Part shown: piece by piece, positions 26,201 through 38,827 of the stretch
How the letters are laid out: each line of letters starts with the position of its first letter
Position numbering within the stretch: position 1 is the first letter of the stretch
Assembly (NCBI GenBank): GCA_944474755.1
Contig: OX104119.1
Span: forward strand, 87,734,896 to 87,798,895
Length of the DNA: 64,000 bases
Source: Limnoperna fortunei
Taxonomy: Eukaryota > Mollusca > Bivalvia > Mytilida > Modiolidae
Reading direction: 5' to 3'
Position numbers and translations under genes: made by a program
The notes under the pieces: generated by a model
The model's database searches: none
What the model was told of the DNA's origin: nothing
Seen by the model: the letters and a program-made list of their open reading frames with translations, nothing else

Positions 26201-29200
26201 ACTCTATAAATATAGTTTCCTGTGGATAGATACCCCAGCTTGCTACATCTTACTTAGACAGGTACAGCTTACTGGCACTCTATAAATATGGCTTCCTGTG
26301 GATAGATACCCCAGCTTGCTACATCTTACTAAGACAGGTACAGCTTACTGGCACTCTATAAATATGGCTTCCTGTGGATAGATACCCCAGCTTGCTACAT
26401 CTTACTTACACAGGTACAGCTTACTTGCACTCTATAAATATGGCTTCCTGTGGATAGATACCCCAGCTTGCTACATCTTACTTAGACAGGTACAGCTTAC
26501 TGGCACTCTATAAATATGGCTTCCTGTGGATAGATACCCCAGCTTGCTACATCTTACTTAGAGAGGTACAGCTTACTGGCACTCTATAAAAATGGCTTCC
26601 TGTGGATAGATACCCCAGCTTGCTACATCTTACTGAGACAGGTACAGCTTACTGGCACTCTATAAATATGGCTTCCTGTGGATAGATACTACAGCTTACT
26701 ACATCTTACTTAGACAGGTACAGCTTACTGGCACTCTATAAATATGGCTTCCTGTGGATAGATACTCCAGCTTGCTACATCTTACTTAGAGAGGTACATT
26801 TTACTGGCACTATAAATATGGTTTCCTGTGGATAGATTTCCCAGCTTGCTACATCTTACTTAGACAGGTACAGCTTACTGGCACTCTATAAATGTGGCTT
26901 CCTGTGGATAGATACTCTAGCTTGCTACATCTTACTTAGACAGGTACAGCTTACTGGCACTATATAAATATGGCTCCCTGTGGATAGATACCCCAGCTTG
27001 CTACATCTTACTTAGACAGGTACAGCTTACTGGCACTCTATAAATATGGCTTCCTGTGGATAGATACCCCAGCTTGCTACATCTTACTTAGACAGGTACA
27101 GCTTACTGGCACTCTATAAATATGGCTTCCTGTGGATAGATACCCCAGCTTGCTACATCTTACTTAGACAGGTACAGCTTACTGGCACTCTATAAATATG
27201 GCTTCCTGTGGATAGATACCCCAGCTTGCTACATTTTACTTAGACAGGTACAGCTTACTGGCACTCTATAAATATGGCTTCCTGTGGATAGATACCCCAG
27301 CTTGCTACATCTTACTTACACAGGTACAGCTTACTGGCACTCTATAAATATGGCTTCCTGTGGATAGATACCCCAGCTTGCTACATCTTACTTAGACAGG
27401 TACAGCTTACTGGCACTCTATAAATATGGCTTCCTGTGGATAGATACCCCAGCTTGCTACATCTTACTTAGACAGGTACAGCTTACTGGCACTCTATAAA
27501 TATGGCTTCCTGTGGATAGATACCCCAGCTTGCTACATCTTACTTAGACAGGTACAGCTTACTGGCACTCTATAAATATGGCTTCCTGTGGATAGATACC
27601 CCAGCTTGCTACATCTTACTTAGACAGGTACAGCTTACTGGCACTATATAAATATGGCTTCCTGTGGATAGATACCCCAGCTTGCTACATCTTACTGAGA
27701 CAGGTACAGCTTACTGGCACTCTATAGATATGGCTTCCTGTGGATAGATACTACAGCTTGCTACATCTTACTTAGACAGGTACAGCTTACTGGCACTATA
27801 TAAATATGGCTTCCTGTGGATAGATACCCAGCTTGCTACATCTTACTTAGACAGGTACAGCTTACTGGCACTATATAAATATGGTTTCCTGTGGATAGAT
27901 ACCCCAGCTTGCTACATCTTACTTAGACAGGTACAGCTTACTGGCACTATATAAATATGGCTTCCTGTGGATAGATACTCCAGCTTGCTACATCTTACTT
28001 AGACAGGTACAGCTTACTGGCACTCTATAAATATGGCTTCCTGTGGATAGATTTCCCAGCTTGCTACATCTTACTTAGACAAGTACAGCTTACTGGCACT
28101 CTATAAATGTGTCTTCCTGTGGATAGATACTCTAGCTTGCTACATCTTACTTAGACATGTACAGCTTACTGGCACTATATAAATATGGCTCCCTGTGGAT
28201 AGATACCCCAGCTTGCTACATCTTACTTGGACAGGTACAGCTTACTGGCACTCTATAAATATGGCTTCCTGTGGATAGATACCCCAGCTTGCTACATCTT
28301 ACTTAGACAGGTACAGCTTACTGGCACTCTATAAATATGGCTTCCTGTGGATAGATACCCCAGCTTGCTACATCTTACTAAGACAGGTACAGCTTACTGG
28401 CACTCTATAAATATGGCTTCCTGTGGATAGATACCCCAGCTTGCTACATCTTACTGAGACAGGTACAGCTTACTGGCACTCTATAAATATGGCTTCCTGT
28501 GGATAGATACTACAGCTTGCTACATCTTACTTAGACAGGTACAGCTTACTGGCACTCTATAAATATGGCTTCCTGTGGATAGATACTCCAGCTTGCTACA
28601 TCTTACTTAGACAGGTACAGCTTACTGGCATTCTATAAATATGGCTTCCTGTGGATAGATACTACAGCTTGCTACATCTTACTTAGACAGGTACAGCTTA
28701 CTGGCACTCTATAAATGTGGCTTCCTGTGGATAGATACTCTAGCTTGCTACATCTTACTTAGACAGGTACAGCTTACTGGCACTATATAAATATGGCTTC
28801 CTGTGGATAGATACCCCAGCTTGCTACATCTTACTAAGACAGGTACAGCTTACTGGCACTCTATAAATATGGCTTCCTGTGGATAGATACCCCAGCTTGC
28901 TACATCTTAATGAGACAGGTACAGCTTACTGGCACTCTATAAATATGTCTTCCTGTGGATAGATACTCCAGCTTGCTTCATCTTACTTAGACAGGTACAG
29001 CTTACTGGCACTATATTAATATGGCTTCCTGTGGATAGATACCCCAGCTTGCTACATCTTACTTAGACAGGTACAGCTTACTGGCACTCTATAAATATGG
29101 CTTCCTGTGGATAGATACCCCAGCTTGCTACATCTTACTTAGATAGGTACAGCTTACTGGCACTTTATAAATATGGCTTCCTGTGGATAGATACCCCAGC

Positions 29201-32200
29201 TTGCTACATCTTACTTAGACAGGTACAGCTTACTGGCACTCTATAAATATGGCTTCCTGTGGATAGATACCCCAGCTTGCTACATCTTACTTAGACAGGT
29301 ACAGCTTACTGGCACTATATAAATATGGCTTCCTGTGGATAGATACCCCAGCTTGCTACATCTTACTTAGACAGGTACAGCTTACTGGCACTCTATAAAT
29401 ATGGCTTCCTGTGGATAGATACCCCAGCTTGCTACATCTTACTTAGACAGGTACAGCTTACTGGCACTCTATAAATATGGCTTCCTGTGGATAGATACCC
29501 CAGCTTGCTACATCTTACTTAGACAGGTACAGCTTACTGGCACTCTATAAATATGGCTTCCTGTGGATAGATACCCCAGCTTCCTACATCTTACTTAGAC
29601 AGGTACAGCTTACTGGCACTCTATAAATATGGCTTCCTGTGGATAGATACCCCAGCTTGCTACATCTTACTTACACAGGTACAGCTTACTGGCACTCTAT
29701 AAATATGGCTTCCTGTGGATAGATACCCCAGCTTGCTACATCTTACTTAGACAGGTACAGCTTACTGGCACTCTATAAATATGGCTTCCTGTGGATAGAT
29801 ACCCTAGCTTGCTACATCTTACTTAGACAGGTACAGCTTACTGGCACTCTATAAATATGGCTTCCTGTGGATAGATACCCCAGCTTGCTACATCTTACTT
29901 AGACAGGTACAGCTTACTGGCACTATATAAATATGGCTTCCTGTGGATAGATACCCCAGCTTGCTACATCTTACTTAGACAGGTACAGCTTACTGGCACT
30001 ATATAAATATGGCTTCCTGTGGATAGATACCCCAGCTTGCTACATCTTACTGAGACAGGTACAGCTTACTGGCACTCTATAGATATGGCTTCCTGTGGAT
30101 AGATACTACAGCTTGCTACATCTTACTTAGACAGGTATAGCTTACTGGCACTCTATAAATATGGCTTCCTGTGGATGGATACCCCAGCTTGCTACATCTT
30201 ACTTAGACAGGTACAGCTTACTGGCACTATATAAATATGGTTTCCTGTGGATAGATACCCCAGCTTGCTACATCTTACTTAGACAGGTACAGCTTACTGG
30301 CACTCTATAAATATAGTTTCCTGTGGATAGATACCCCAGCTTGCTACATCTTACTTAGACAGGTACAGCTTACTGGCACTCTATAAATATGGCTTCCTGT
30401 GGATAGATACCCCAGCTTGCTACATCTTACTTAGACAGGTACAGCTTACTGGCACTCTATAAATATGGCTTCCTGTGGATAGATACCCCAGCTTGCTACA
30501 TCTTACTTAGACAGGTACAGCTTACTTGCACTCTATAAATATGGCTTCCTGTGGATAGATACCCCAGCTTGCTACATCTTACTTAGACAGGTACAGCTTA
30601 CTGGCACTCTATAAATATGGCTTCCTGTGGATAGATACCCCAGCTTGCTACATCTTACTTAGAGAGGTACAGCTTACTGGCACTCTATAAAAATGGCTTC
30701 CTGTGGATAGATACCCCAGCTTGCTACATCTTACTGAGACAGGTACAGCTTACTGGCACTCTATAAATATGGCTTCCTGTGGATAGATACTACAGCTTAC
30801 TACATCTTACTTAGACAGGTACAGCTTACTGGCACTCTATAAATATGGCTTCCTGTGGATAGATACTCCAGCTTGCTACATCTTACTTAGAGAGGTACAT
30901 TTTACTGGCACTATAAATATGGTTTCCTGTTGATAGATTTCCCAGCTTGCTACATCTTACTTAGACAGGTACAGCTTACTGGCACTCTATAAATGTGGCT
31001 TCCTGTGGATAGATACTCTAGCTTGCTACATCTTACTTAGACAGGTACAGCTTACAGGCACTATATAAATATGGCTCCCTGTGGATAGATACCCCAGCTT
31101 GCTACATCTTACTTAGACAGGTACAGCTTACTGGCACTCTATAAATATGGCTTCCTGTGGATAGATACCCCAGCTTGCTACATCTTACTTAGACAGGTAC
31201 AGCTTACTGGCACTCTATAAATATGGCTTCCTGTGGATAGATACCCCAGCTTGCTACATCTTACTAAGACAGGTACAGCTTACTGGCAGTCTATAAATAT
31301 GGCTTCCTGTGGATAGATACCCCAGCTTGCTACATCTTACTGAGACAGGTACAGCTTACTGGCACTCTATAAATATGGCTTCCTGTGGATAGATACTACA
31401 GCTTGCTACATCTTACTTAGACAGGTACAGCTTACTGGCACTCTATAAATATGGCTTCCTGTGGATAGATACTCCAGCTTGCTACATCTTACTTAGACAG
31501 GTACAGCTTACTGGCACTATAAATATGGTTTCCTGTGGATAGATTTCCCAGCTTGCTACATCTTACTTAGACAGGTACAGCTTACTGGCACTCTATAAAT
31601 ATGGCTTCCTGTGGATAGATACTACAGCTTGCTACATCTTACTTAGACAGGTACAGCTTACTGGCACTATATAAATATGGCTTCCTGTGGATAGATACCC
31701 CAGCTTGCTACATCTTACTTAGGCAGGTACAGCTTACTGGCACTCTATAAATATGGCTTCCTGTGGATAGATACCCCAGCTTGCTACATCTTATTTTGAC
31801 AGGTACAGCTTACTGGCACTCTATAAATATGGCTTCCTGTGGATAGATACCCCAGCTTGCTACATCTTACTTAGACAGGTACAGCTTACTGACACTCTAT
31901 AAATATGGCTTCCTGTGGATAGATACCCCAGCTTGCTACATCTTACTTAGACAGGTACAGCTTACTGGCACTCTATAAATATGGCTTCCTGTGGATAGAT
32001 ACTACAGCTTGCTACATCTTACTTAGACAGGTACAGCTTACTGGCACTCTATAAATATGGCTTCCTCTGGATAGATACTCCAGCTTGCTACATCTTACTT
32101 AGACAGGTACAGCTTACTGGCACTATAAATATAGTTTCCTGTGGATAGATTTCCCAGCTTTCTACATCTTACTTAGACAGGTACAGCTTACTGGCACTAT

Positions 32201-32625
32201 ATAAATATGGCTTGCTGTGGATAGATACCACAGCTTGCTACATCTTATTTTGACAGGTACAGCTTACTGGCACTATATAAATATGACTTCCTGTGGATAG
32301 ATACCCCAGCTTGCTACATCTTACTTAGACAGATACAGCTTACTGGCACTCTATAAATATGGCTTCCTGTGCATAGATACCCCAGCTTGCTACATCTTAC
32401 TTAGACAGGTACAGCTTACTGGCACTATATAAATATGGTTTCCTGTGGATAGATACCCCAGCTTGCTACATCTTACTTAGACAGGTACAGCTTACTGGCA
32501 CTATATAAATATGGCTTCCTGTGGATAGATACTCCAGCTTGCTACATCTTACTTAGACAGGTACAACTTACTGGCACTATATAAATATGGCTTCATGTGG
32601 ATAGATACCCCAGCTTGCTACAACA
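20285..32625 (+). repeat. 76-bp satellite array, about 162 copies (12.3 kb)
   Basis: The unit is tacatcttacttagacaggt, acagcttactggcactctat, aaatatggcttcctgtggat, agataccccagcttgc (76 bp). Copies are highly similar. Recurrent variants (tactacagc, tactctagc, atttcccagc, ctatagatat, gggatggat-like) occur in blocks that repeat at offsets of 4,101, 4,859 and 2,886 bp, so it is organised in higher-order repeats. No open frame is maintained. The array starts mid-unit at the N gap, so its true left limit is unknown. Confidence 0.98.
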
Positions 32626-33119
32626 ATAATAACCCGTAAATAATATCAGTCATGTCAACATGTGTTTTAAATTTACACCTAACGTCCGTTTTATCACAAT
32701 AACAATCCAACACTGTGTGACAGTACAAATGAAACAAACAATTTAAGCACGCAGTACTGCTCTCATCATTACTTGGTTGATACATTGCTTATTTGGCCTT
32801 TACTTCCTAACTCCAGACATTAAGACAAAAAGACATATAATACGCATAATGTAATATAAACGGACTGTAGATTCTTGTCGCATGAATACATGTATAAAAA
32901 ACAACCAAAACCAAACTTTTAAGAAACACCAACCATATGAACTATATAGAAATTACGTGGAACTTTATTTGCTAAGTTTTTGTGCGATCAGCGAATGTAC
33001 ATATTTCTTTTATGAAAGATTAACCAGAGACATTTTGAGTTATTAACTATTTCTAGCTAGTGCATTTAACTTATACAGCTTAAGTCTACACTTCGTGAAC
33101 ACGTAGTTTTATTAATTTG

Positions 33120-33340
33120 AATGTGGTTAGCACCACTTTCATCGAGTTGTTAGCTTTACGTATCACATCATCCAGATTTATTGTGGGAAAAAGCTGCAGT
33201 ATACGGAGAAAAAACCAGGCAGGAAAAATGAAGAAAATCCTTGATGATTAAGGTTGGAGTCGAGAGCACTTTGTTCACAGTAAGGCTCGAAACCTCATTG
33301 GTAAAATGTAAGCCGGTAATAAATAGTAGAACAACTCAGC
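33120..33340 (-). mobile_element. degenerate SINE relic in the right arm
   Basis: Inverted counterpart of the relic at 18120-18365, with ggctcgaaacctcattggta (B-box region) and ttattgtgggaaaaagctgc. It shares the SINE body order but is too decayed to define ends. Confidence 0.6.
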
Positions 33341-33474
33341 TGTTAATGGGGCATTGACAACGTTGGGTCAACCAAAGAATTTACAAATAGGTATATGTTG
33401 CTAAGCTGCTGAGGACGCAACATTAAAGTCAATCAACTGGTCCATTCACTTTTTTATGTGCACCAAAATACAGA

Positions 33475-33604
33475 ATACTTAATATCTTTGGAAGGTATGA
33501 TAAGTGTACCAGGCGAGATATACTAAATATCGTTCGAAGGTAAGATAAGGGTACCAGGCGAGGAATACTAGATATCGCTGGAAGGTAAGATAAAGGTACC
33601 AGGA
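33475..33604 (-). repeat. three 45-bp units (right-arm counterpart of the 16967-17999 array)
   Basis: Reverse-complement copies of the 45-bp unit (ggaaggtaagataagggtac, caggcgaggaatac), about three in number compared with about 23 in the left arm. Confidence 0.9.
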
Positions 33605-34389
33605 GAATTAACAGAATACAATGAATTCAAATATCTGCTTCAGAATAAAAGGGAATTCATCTCTAATTCGTTTGTATAACATATAGTGGAAAAACGATTA
33701 TTTCTTTCTTTATTATTTCAGCCATTATTGGATGCTTGCGATCGTTAGTACTAAATCCACCAAGTTGAACTTCATCCGTATTATCTAAGAATAAGAATCA
33801 TTTTTTTTCCATTTCGAATGTTTCTTCAGAACTTTATATTAAGATATTGAGTGCATGTAATAACAAAATACCGAATACCACCGAAACTGGCAAAAAAGAC
33901 AATCAATAAATGAAAGTCCAAGACACAGGCAAACTCGAGAACCAACCATCAGAATATATTGCAACGACAGCAATGGTCCTGACTTGGTACAGGCATTTCA
34001 AACAAATGGTGGGTTAACCCAGGTTGTATGGCATGCCAAACCTCCAGCTTCCACTACTGTAGTATGTGAGTTGGTTTGTGAGTTGGTTTGTTGATGAAAA
34101 TAGATGGCTATCATATACCACTAGTCAGTAATAGGTACATCCAATAATAACCCAATAATAATCGCAGCATAGATAATAAGACTAAACAAGCAAATGGCTC
34201 TTGAATATTTTGGTTTTGGTACGATTTTTTTATTACAATATTACAAATATTATGGCAAAATGTGTAAATTTATTTTAAAAGTCAAAGATATTTATCAAGC
34301 CGTATTGATTAACCTAGAGTGCTTTCAGTCGTACACATTGGTACAATAGTAACAAGCAGTTGATGATCGGCAGATGTTGACTGTGTCGG

Positions 34390-34610
34390 TTTTTTCTCTA
34401 AAATTATCTAAAATGAATAATTAAGAACAGATCTATCATCATTTTAGTCGTGCTGTGCCTATGAATTAGACTTGTAACCGCTGTTCAGTCTCTAATTAGT
34501 CCTTTCTTAATCGCTCAAATTTACTCAAAGCATAGCAAAGAAGCAAAATAAATTTTAGAACTAAACATAGCGTTTAAGCTAGTACAAGCACGCAGTTACA
34601 AAAAATTTAT
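34390..34610. other. non-coding spacer
   Basis: AT-rich sequence between the right arm and the 57-bp repeat. Nothing recognised. Confidence 0.5.
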
Positions 34611-34840
34611 TTGTTAACAGGGACGGGTGTTGGAGTGGGTGGGGAGATTGTACAGCTGACAATGGTAAATGTAAACACGGGCGGTAGGGTGGGTGGGAAA
34701 ATTGTACAGCTGACAATGGTAGATGTAAAAACTGGCGAGGCCGGGAGTGGGTGGGGAGATTGTACAGCTGACAATGGTAGATGTAAACACGGGCAGGGTG
34801 GGGTTGGGTAGTTAGATTGTACAGCTGACAATGGTATAAG
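34611..34840. repeat. about 57-bp tandem repeat, 4 copies, G-rich
   Basis: Landmark attgtacagctgacaatggt occurs at 34647, 34701, 34759 and 34816 (spacings 54, 58, 57). Between landmarks lies a purine-rich gggtgggtgggg-type stretch that could form G-quadruplexes on the plus strand. Open frames on both strands here are repeat by-products. Confidence 0.9.
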
Positions 34841-35262
34841 TTAAATTATGATCAATAAATTGTATTAGAAGGCTGACTTTTGATCGGCTAGACCATATAT
34901 TAATCAGAAGATGGACAAGATTTCCTGTGACATAACATATTGGTTCGAGAAGCACTAACAATAAAGGAAGATAAGCTCAGCCCAAGGTAGTATTTAATAT
35001 GACATTCATATAGTTTACATGTGTGCGATTCTGCGTGTTAATACTCTTCCGGAAAACACAGATTTGAACGATCGTGTGCACAAAATTTATTCGCGAAATT
35101 TTGTTTGATGTTGTTTTGCAAAATATTAATCAAGCGCAATATATGATTTAGATTTTCCATTAACACTGCGGTATCAGTCCAATTTTATAAGTACCCACTC
35201 TGCAGACAGTTATTGAAATGTGAAGACATTATATACGTAATTATCCATCCCAAAACTAGCAG

Positions 35263-35490
35263 GTGACCTTGGTGGTGGAGTGGTTAAGGTAGTTAGTCAT
35301 CTACTATTCATCACTGGTATGCTAATACTGAGATTACGGGTTCGAGCCTTACTGTAGCTGGATGTGCTCGATTCTAACATTACTTGACATGGATTGTAAG
35401 TTGTCTTGCCAAAGGACTTGGTTTTCTGTTTACTATTTCAATAAAAACTGTACGCCAACAAAAAGCTGAAATATTGCTGTAAAAACCGTA
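35263..35490 (+). mobile_element. tRNA-derived SINE
   Basis: It has an A-box-like tggtggagtggttaagg, then gttagtcat, cactggtatgctaatactga, a perfect-looking B box gggttcgagcc (35338-35348), gctggatgtgctcgattcta, and a tail with caataaaaactgtacgccaa and gctgaaatattgctg. It shares the layout of the 47770-48032 copy. It is diverged, with no clear target duplication. Confidence 0.8.
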
Positions 35491-36660
35491 ACTAAAAAAA
35501 TCACGAAAGCTAGCATAATAGTGAGCGATAGATCTCTTAATGGTAGAAGTATCCAATGACTATGAGACTATAGAGTTGTAAAAATTCTTCCAACCGGAAT
35601 TTTTCAAGTTAATCTCCTAATTATCCAGTGAAAATAACTGAACACAACTTCAAATGTATTTTCTTTAATAATGTATTTTTTTCTGTTTGGAGGATATTGT
35701 TTTCGTCCATTTTGACTCTACTTATCGCATCTACTTAAAATAAATGCAAAACAAGACACGAGAGGAAATACAGACGAAATGTTTTTTTTTAAATGTTATA
35801 TTTATAAAAAATTATTTTTTAACCAAAGTATTTTAATTTTGATGTTATGCAAAAAAACGCGCAACGATATAGTTGACGTGAATGAATTTTCGTCTGCTTC
35901 TGACCGGCGATACTTGCCGTGAACTGATATTTGCTGCCATGACTTGTGATCGTCTGCTGATCCTAGTTGTGCATAAAAACAAACACAATCTTGTTAATGG
36001 GTAAGTGTAAATTTTTTACTTTTATGATTGCACAATTTGTACATGTTTCCAACTGAATTTAAACAGACGTGTGACGTTGCAATTTCCAGCCGCTCTCGCT
36101 GCTCGTCTCTGGGTAATGGGACAATAACGCCTTGCGCGTCTTTATCCCAATCTTACTTAGCATTTAACTGAATTTAAACAGCCACAATAAAAAAGGTGAC
36201 AATCTACTTAAAATTAAATCTTTCACCTCCTCCCCCTTTATGTTATTGTTCGCTGCATTAGCGACCAATATAAACAAAAGGGGAAGCAAGTGAAATATTT
36301 AATTTTAATTAGATTGAAAAAGTGAATTATAAGTCTAACCAGTCTACTATAGTTAGCAAGTAGTTCCTGCCATTTAGCTTATATCATGCAGACAACCAAT
36401 ATTTTTACTTTAAGTACCCTTGTCCCTGTTCAGACAAGTAAAGAGGCTGGTACTACGTACTGTACCATGACAATTTTAACATATTATTATGTTCTAATTG
36501 TATTGTAATATAATTAAAAGGAAAAATTGTTTTCTTTTAAGAAATTGCTCTTGTCAGGACTAGTCCCAGCTCTTGTTCAGCTTGTACATTTTTTTAATAT
36601 ATTGATTTTATTGTTAAATATTAACTATTTATTTTCCATAAGCAAGACACAGAATTATCA
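35491..36660. other. non-coding AT-rich sequence
   Basis: No gene is recognised. It contains a 16-bp direct repeat pair (36051-36066 and 36166-36181) flanking a GC-richer 99-bp segment, described separately. Confidence 0.5.
36051..36181. mobile_element. possible short insertion flanked by a 16-bp direct repeat
   Basis: The sequence aactgaatttaaacag occurs at both ends. The 99 bases between are far richer in GC than the surroundings and contain gggtaatgggacaataacgc and gcgtctttatccca, which can partly pair. The exact direct repeat suggests a target-site duplication around a small non-autonomous element or a retroposed RNA fragment. No family is identified. Confidence 0.5.
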
Positions 36661-36860
36661 ATTCACAACTTTATATATGCGTAGCAAGAAAGTGACTATA
36701 ATTCCAGGGTGCCGTTTCATAAAGCGATCGTTAGCTTAACGTGCACGTTATCCCATTTAAATTGCATGGGATAACGAGCACGTTAATTAGCGATCGCTTT
36801 ATGAAACGGCACCCTGGAATTACAGTCACTTTCTTGCTACGCATATATAAAGTTGTGAAT
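36661..36860. mobile_element. foldback/MITE-like inverted-repeat element, 200 bp
   Basis: Starts attcacaact and ends with its exact reverse complement agttgtgaat. The arms of about 95 bp are nearly perfect complements and include ccagggtgccgtttcataaa and gcgatcg. The centre is tcccatttaaattgcatggg. There is no coding capacity. The two nearly mirror-image short frames across it (containing MRSKKVT) are an effect of the symmetry. Foldback MITEs of this size derive from DNA transposons, but the family is unknown. Confidence 0.85.
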
Positions 36861-37605
36861 ACAAACACTGAAACTGATTGTTGGACTGGACAATTGGCCA
36901 CAGTTTGATGCCAGCAACATAGATGAGACAAATGAACAACGTGTCAAATTGGCTCCTTTAAGGGCCACAACAGTTATTCAAAAAGAATCTAAATTGTGTG
37001 ATGCACATTTTTTATACAAAATTATTATAATGTAGTGGTTTTGTTTAAACAACTTCATAAAATTGCTATCAAATTAAACAATACCATTCTAAAATTTTGT
37101 CAAAAATGTCTAAAAAAACACATTACACTACTGTAATTAAGGCAACTGCATAAGTTTGCACTGAAAGACAGAAATTAATTAGAAGAATTTTGAGGTTTCT
37201 ATTTTTATTAGGGCCAAAATGCATTATCAGTCTGTCTGTCCGTCCGTCCGTCCGAAACTAATCGTGTCCGAGCTATAACTTTTTTATCTTTCGAGGTAGT
37301 CTTTTGATATTTGGTCTGTGGTATAGATAATATCAAGGCGATGTGTAACATACCATTGTTGATGACCTTTCACTTTGACCTCAAGGTCAGCTGGACCCAC
37401 ATTCCATCTCAGACAGTGATATCCAGTTTTTACTGTTCTAAACCAAGTGCAATGTACAGAGATAGTTTAATCAGGCTCACGATTATTAATCAGCTGTTGT
37501 TGCTATGTTATGCTTAAAAACATTAATCTACAAGAAAATATACAAGACAAAACTTGCAGAAAGTTACCAGATCATTGGATATATATCATGTTCATGTATG
37601 TTCAT
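36861..37605. other. non-coding, with GTCC microsatellite (about 37226-37253)
   Basis: A short gtctgtctgtccgtccgtcc run is followed by gaaactaatcgtgtccgagc. Sequences of this pattern are frequent in mollusc genomes, so it is probably an old dispersed repeat. No exon is recognised. Confidence 0.5.
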
Positions 37606-37790
37606 TTGTTTGAATGTCGTTTAACGCCACTTTCAGAAATTTTTCAACTATCTCTTGGCATACAGTTTTTTATTGAAGTAGAATGCTGGAGTACGTGACC
37701 TTTAGTATGCAAACTTTCAATCAATGTCAACTAAAATAGCAGTTGAGCACTGCGTCATTGAAAGTCTAATCTTCAAACTCCGTGTTCCAG
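37606..37790 (-). mobile_element. degenerate SINE fragment
   Basis: Read on minus, it has the SINE tail: a caaatgaac-type end, then ctgaaagtggcgttaaacg (on plus, cgtttaacgccactttcag), ttgaaaaatttctg, and a body trace with tcaatcaatgtcaac. The tRNA-like head is not convincing. Confidence 0.65.
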
Positions 37791-37915
37791 AAAATTTACA
37801 GGTGTGACATTAGTACATCCCCAATAGTGACAGGAGTCTCTTGCTTGCTTCTCCCTTTATGGCATTAATGAAATAAAATCTATAGTATAATTGTATACAG
37901 TTACAAGGATGGTTG

Positions 37916-38178
37916 GTTTGTTTGTTTGAATGTTTATCGCCACTCAGTAATTTTTCAGCTATATCATAGCATCCAGTTAAAATTGGAGGAGGAAGCTGTA
38001 GTACCTGGAGAAAAACCAGAAATTCGGTAGGAAACTAACAATCAATGTCATAGAAGATAAATATAGCAGTCAAGTGCACCCTGTCAGCAGTGAAACCTGA
38101 ACCCACAACATCATGGTTAACAGACCATGTGATCAATAGGACACCAACTATTTTAACACTTGGCCACTGATGCCCCAT
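37916..38178 (-). mobile_element. tRNA-derived SINE, full length, with candidate 9-bp target duplication
   Basis: On minus it reads from the head (ggggcatcagtggccaagtg) through gatcacatggtctgttaacc and a degenerate B box (gggttcaggtttcac), a gtttttctccaggtactac body, then gatatagctgaaaaattact and a tttgtttg-type tail on plus. The flanks carry ggatggttg at 37907-37915 and 38179-38187. The about 263-bp length equals that of the 47770 copy. Confidence 0.85.
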
Positions 38179-38187
38179 GGATGGTTG

Positions 38188-38827
38188 AAGTTGTTTTATT
38201 ATGCAAAAGATGTTTTGGAGGAAATAATGGATTTGTATGCCTCTGCGACGAGAAGTCGGGGGCATATTAATTTATCCTTGTTTTTTAATATTAAAAATAT
38301 TTTAACACATTACCTATACATTATCTAGTTTTCTCCTGTTTTAGGTAGACATTGGATGTAAATATAACTCAAGTTAATTTGATATTATTTTATCTCGTGG
38401 CTCAAAAATGGGGGGGGGAGGGTGGGGGGGGGGGGGGGGTTGCACACAACATAAAACTTGCAGATGAATTATTTAACAATCGTGCATCAAGCTAAAGTAC
38501 AAACAAACTTCAAAACAGGGACAGTTTATATACTATGACTAAGTAGCATAGACTGTCACTGTCTAGGATCAATATTGAAGGGATATCGCTCGCCTCAAAT
38601 TGTTGTATTTGTTATATTCCTATATACATAATAAAAAATCGATTAGATCTCTGTGTTTTCTAATGAATTATATATTCGTTTGAGATAATGTGGCATCGAG
38701 TTAAAGGGAGATATGGCATTGTGGAATCTGAGAATTGTGTCATCGTGCAAATGAGAGATTTTAATAGTGTTGTAAAAATGGCGTGCTGGAATATTACCAA
38801 TGGGGGCATTATCCACCATCGGACCAA
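38188..38827. other. non-coding spacer with a G-rich run
   Basis: A poly-G tract with short interruptions lies at about 38410-38440. Otherwise AT-rich with no gene. Confidence 0.55.

Larger units (their letters stand above)
32580..34389 (-). repeat. large inverted repeat, right arm
   Basis: Reverse complement of 15776-18995. It holds the same ordered parts: the end of the 76-bp satellite, the 17999-18843 homologue (32626-33474), about three 45-bp units (33475-33604), the 16425-16966 homologue (33605-34165), the 15845-15997 homologue, and one 65-bp unit (34329-34389). Outside that unit, similarity to the left arm stops. Confidence 0.9.
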
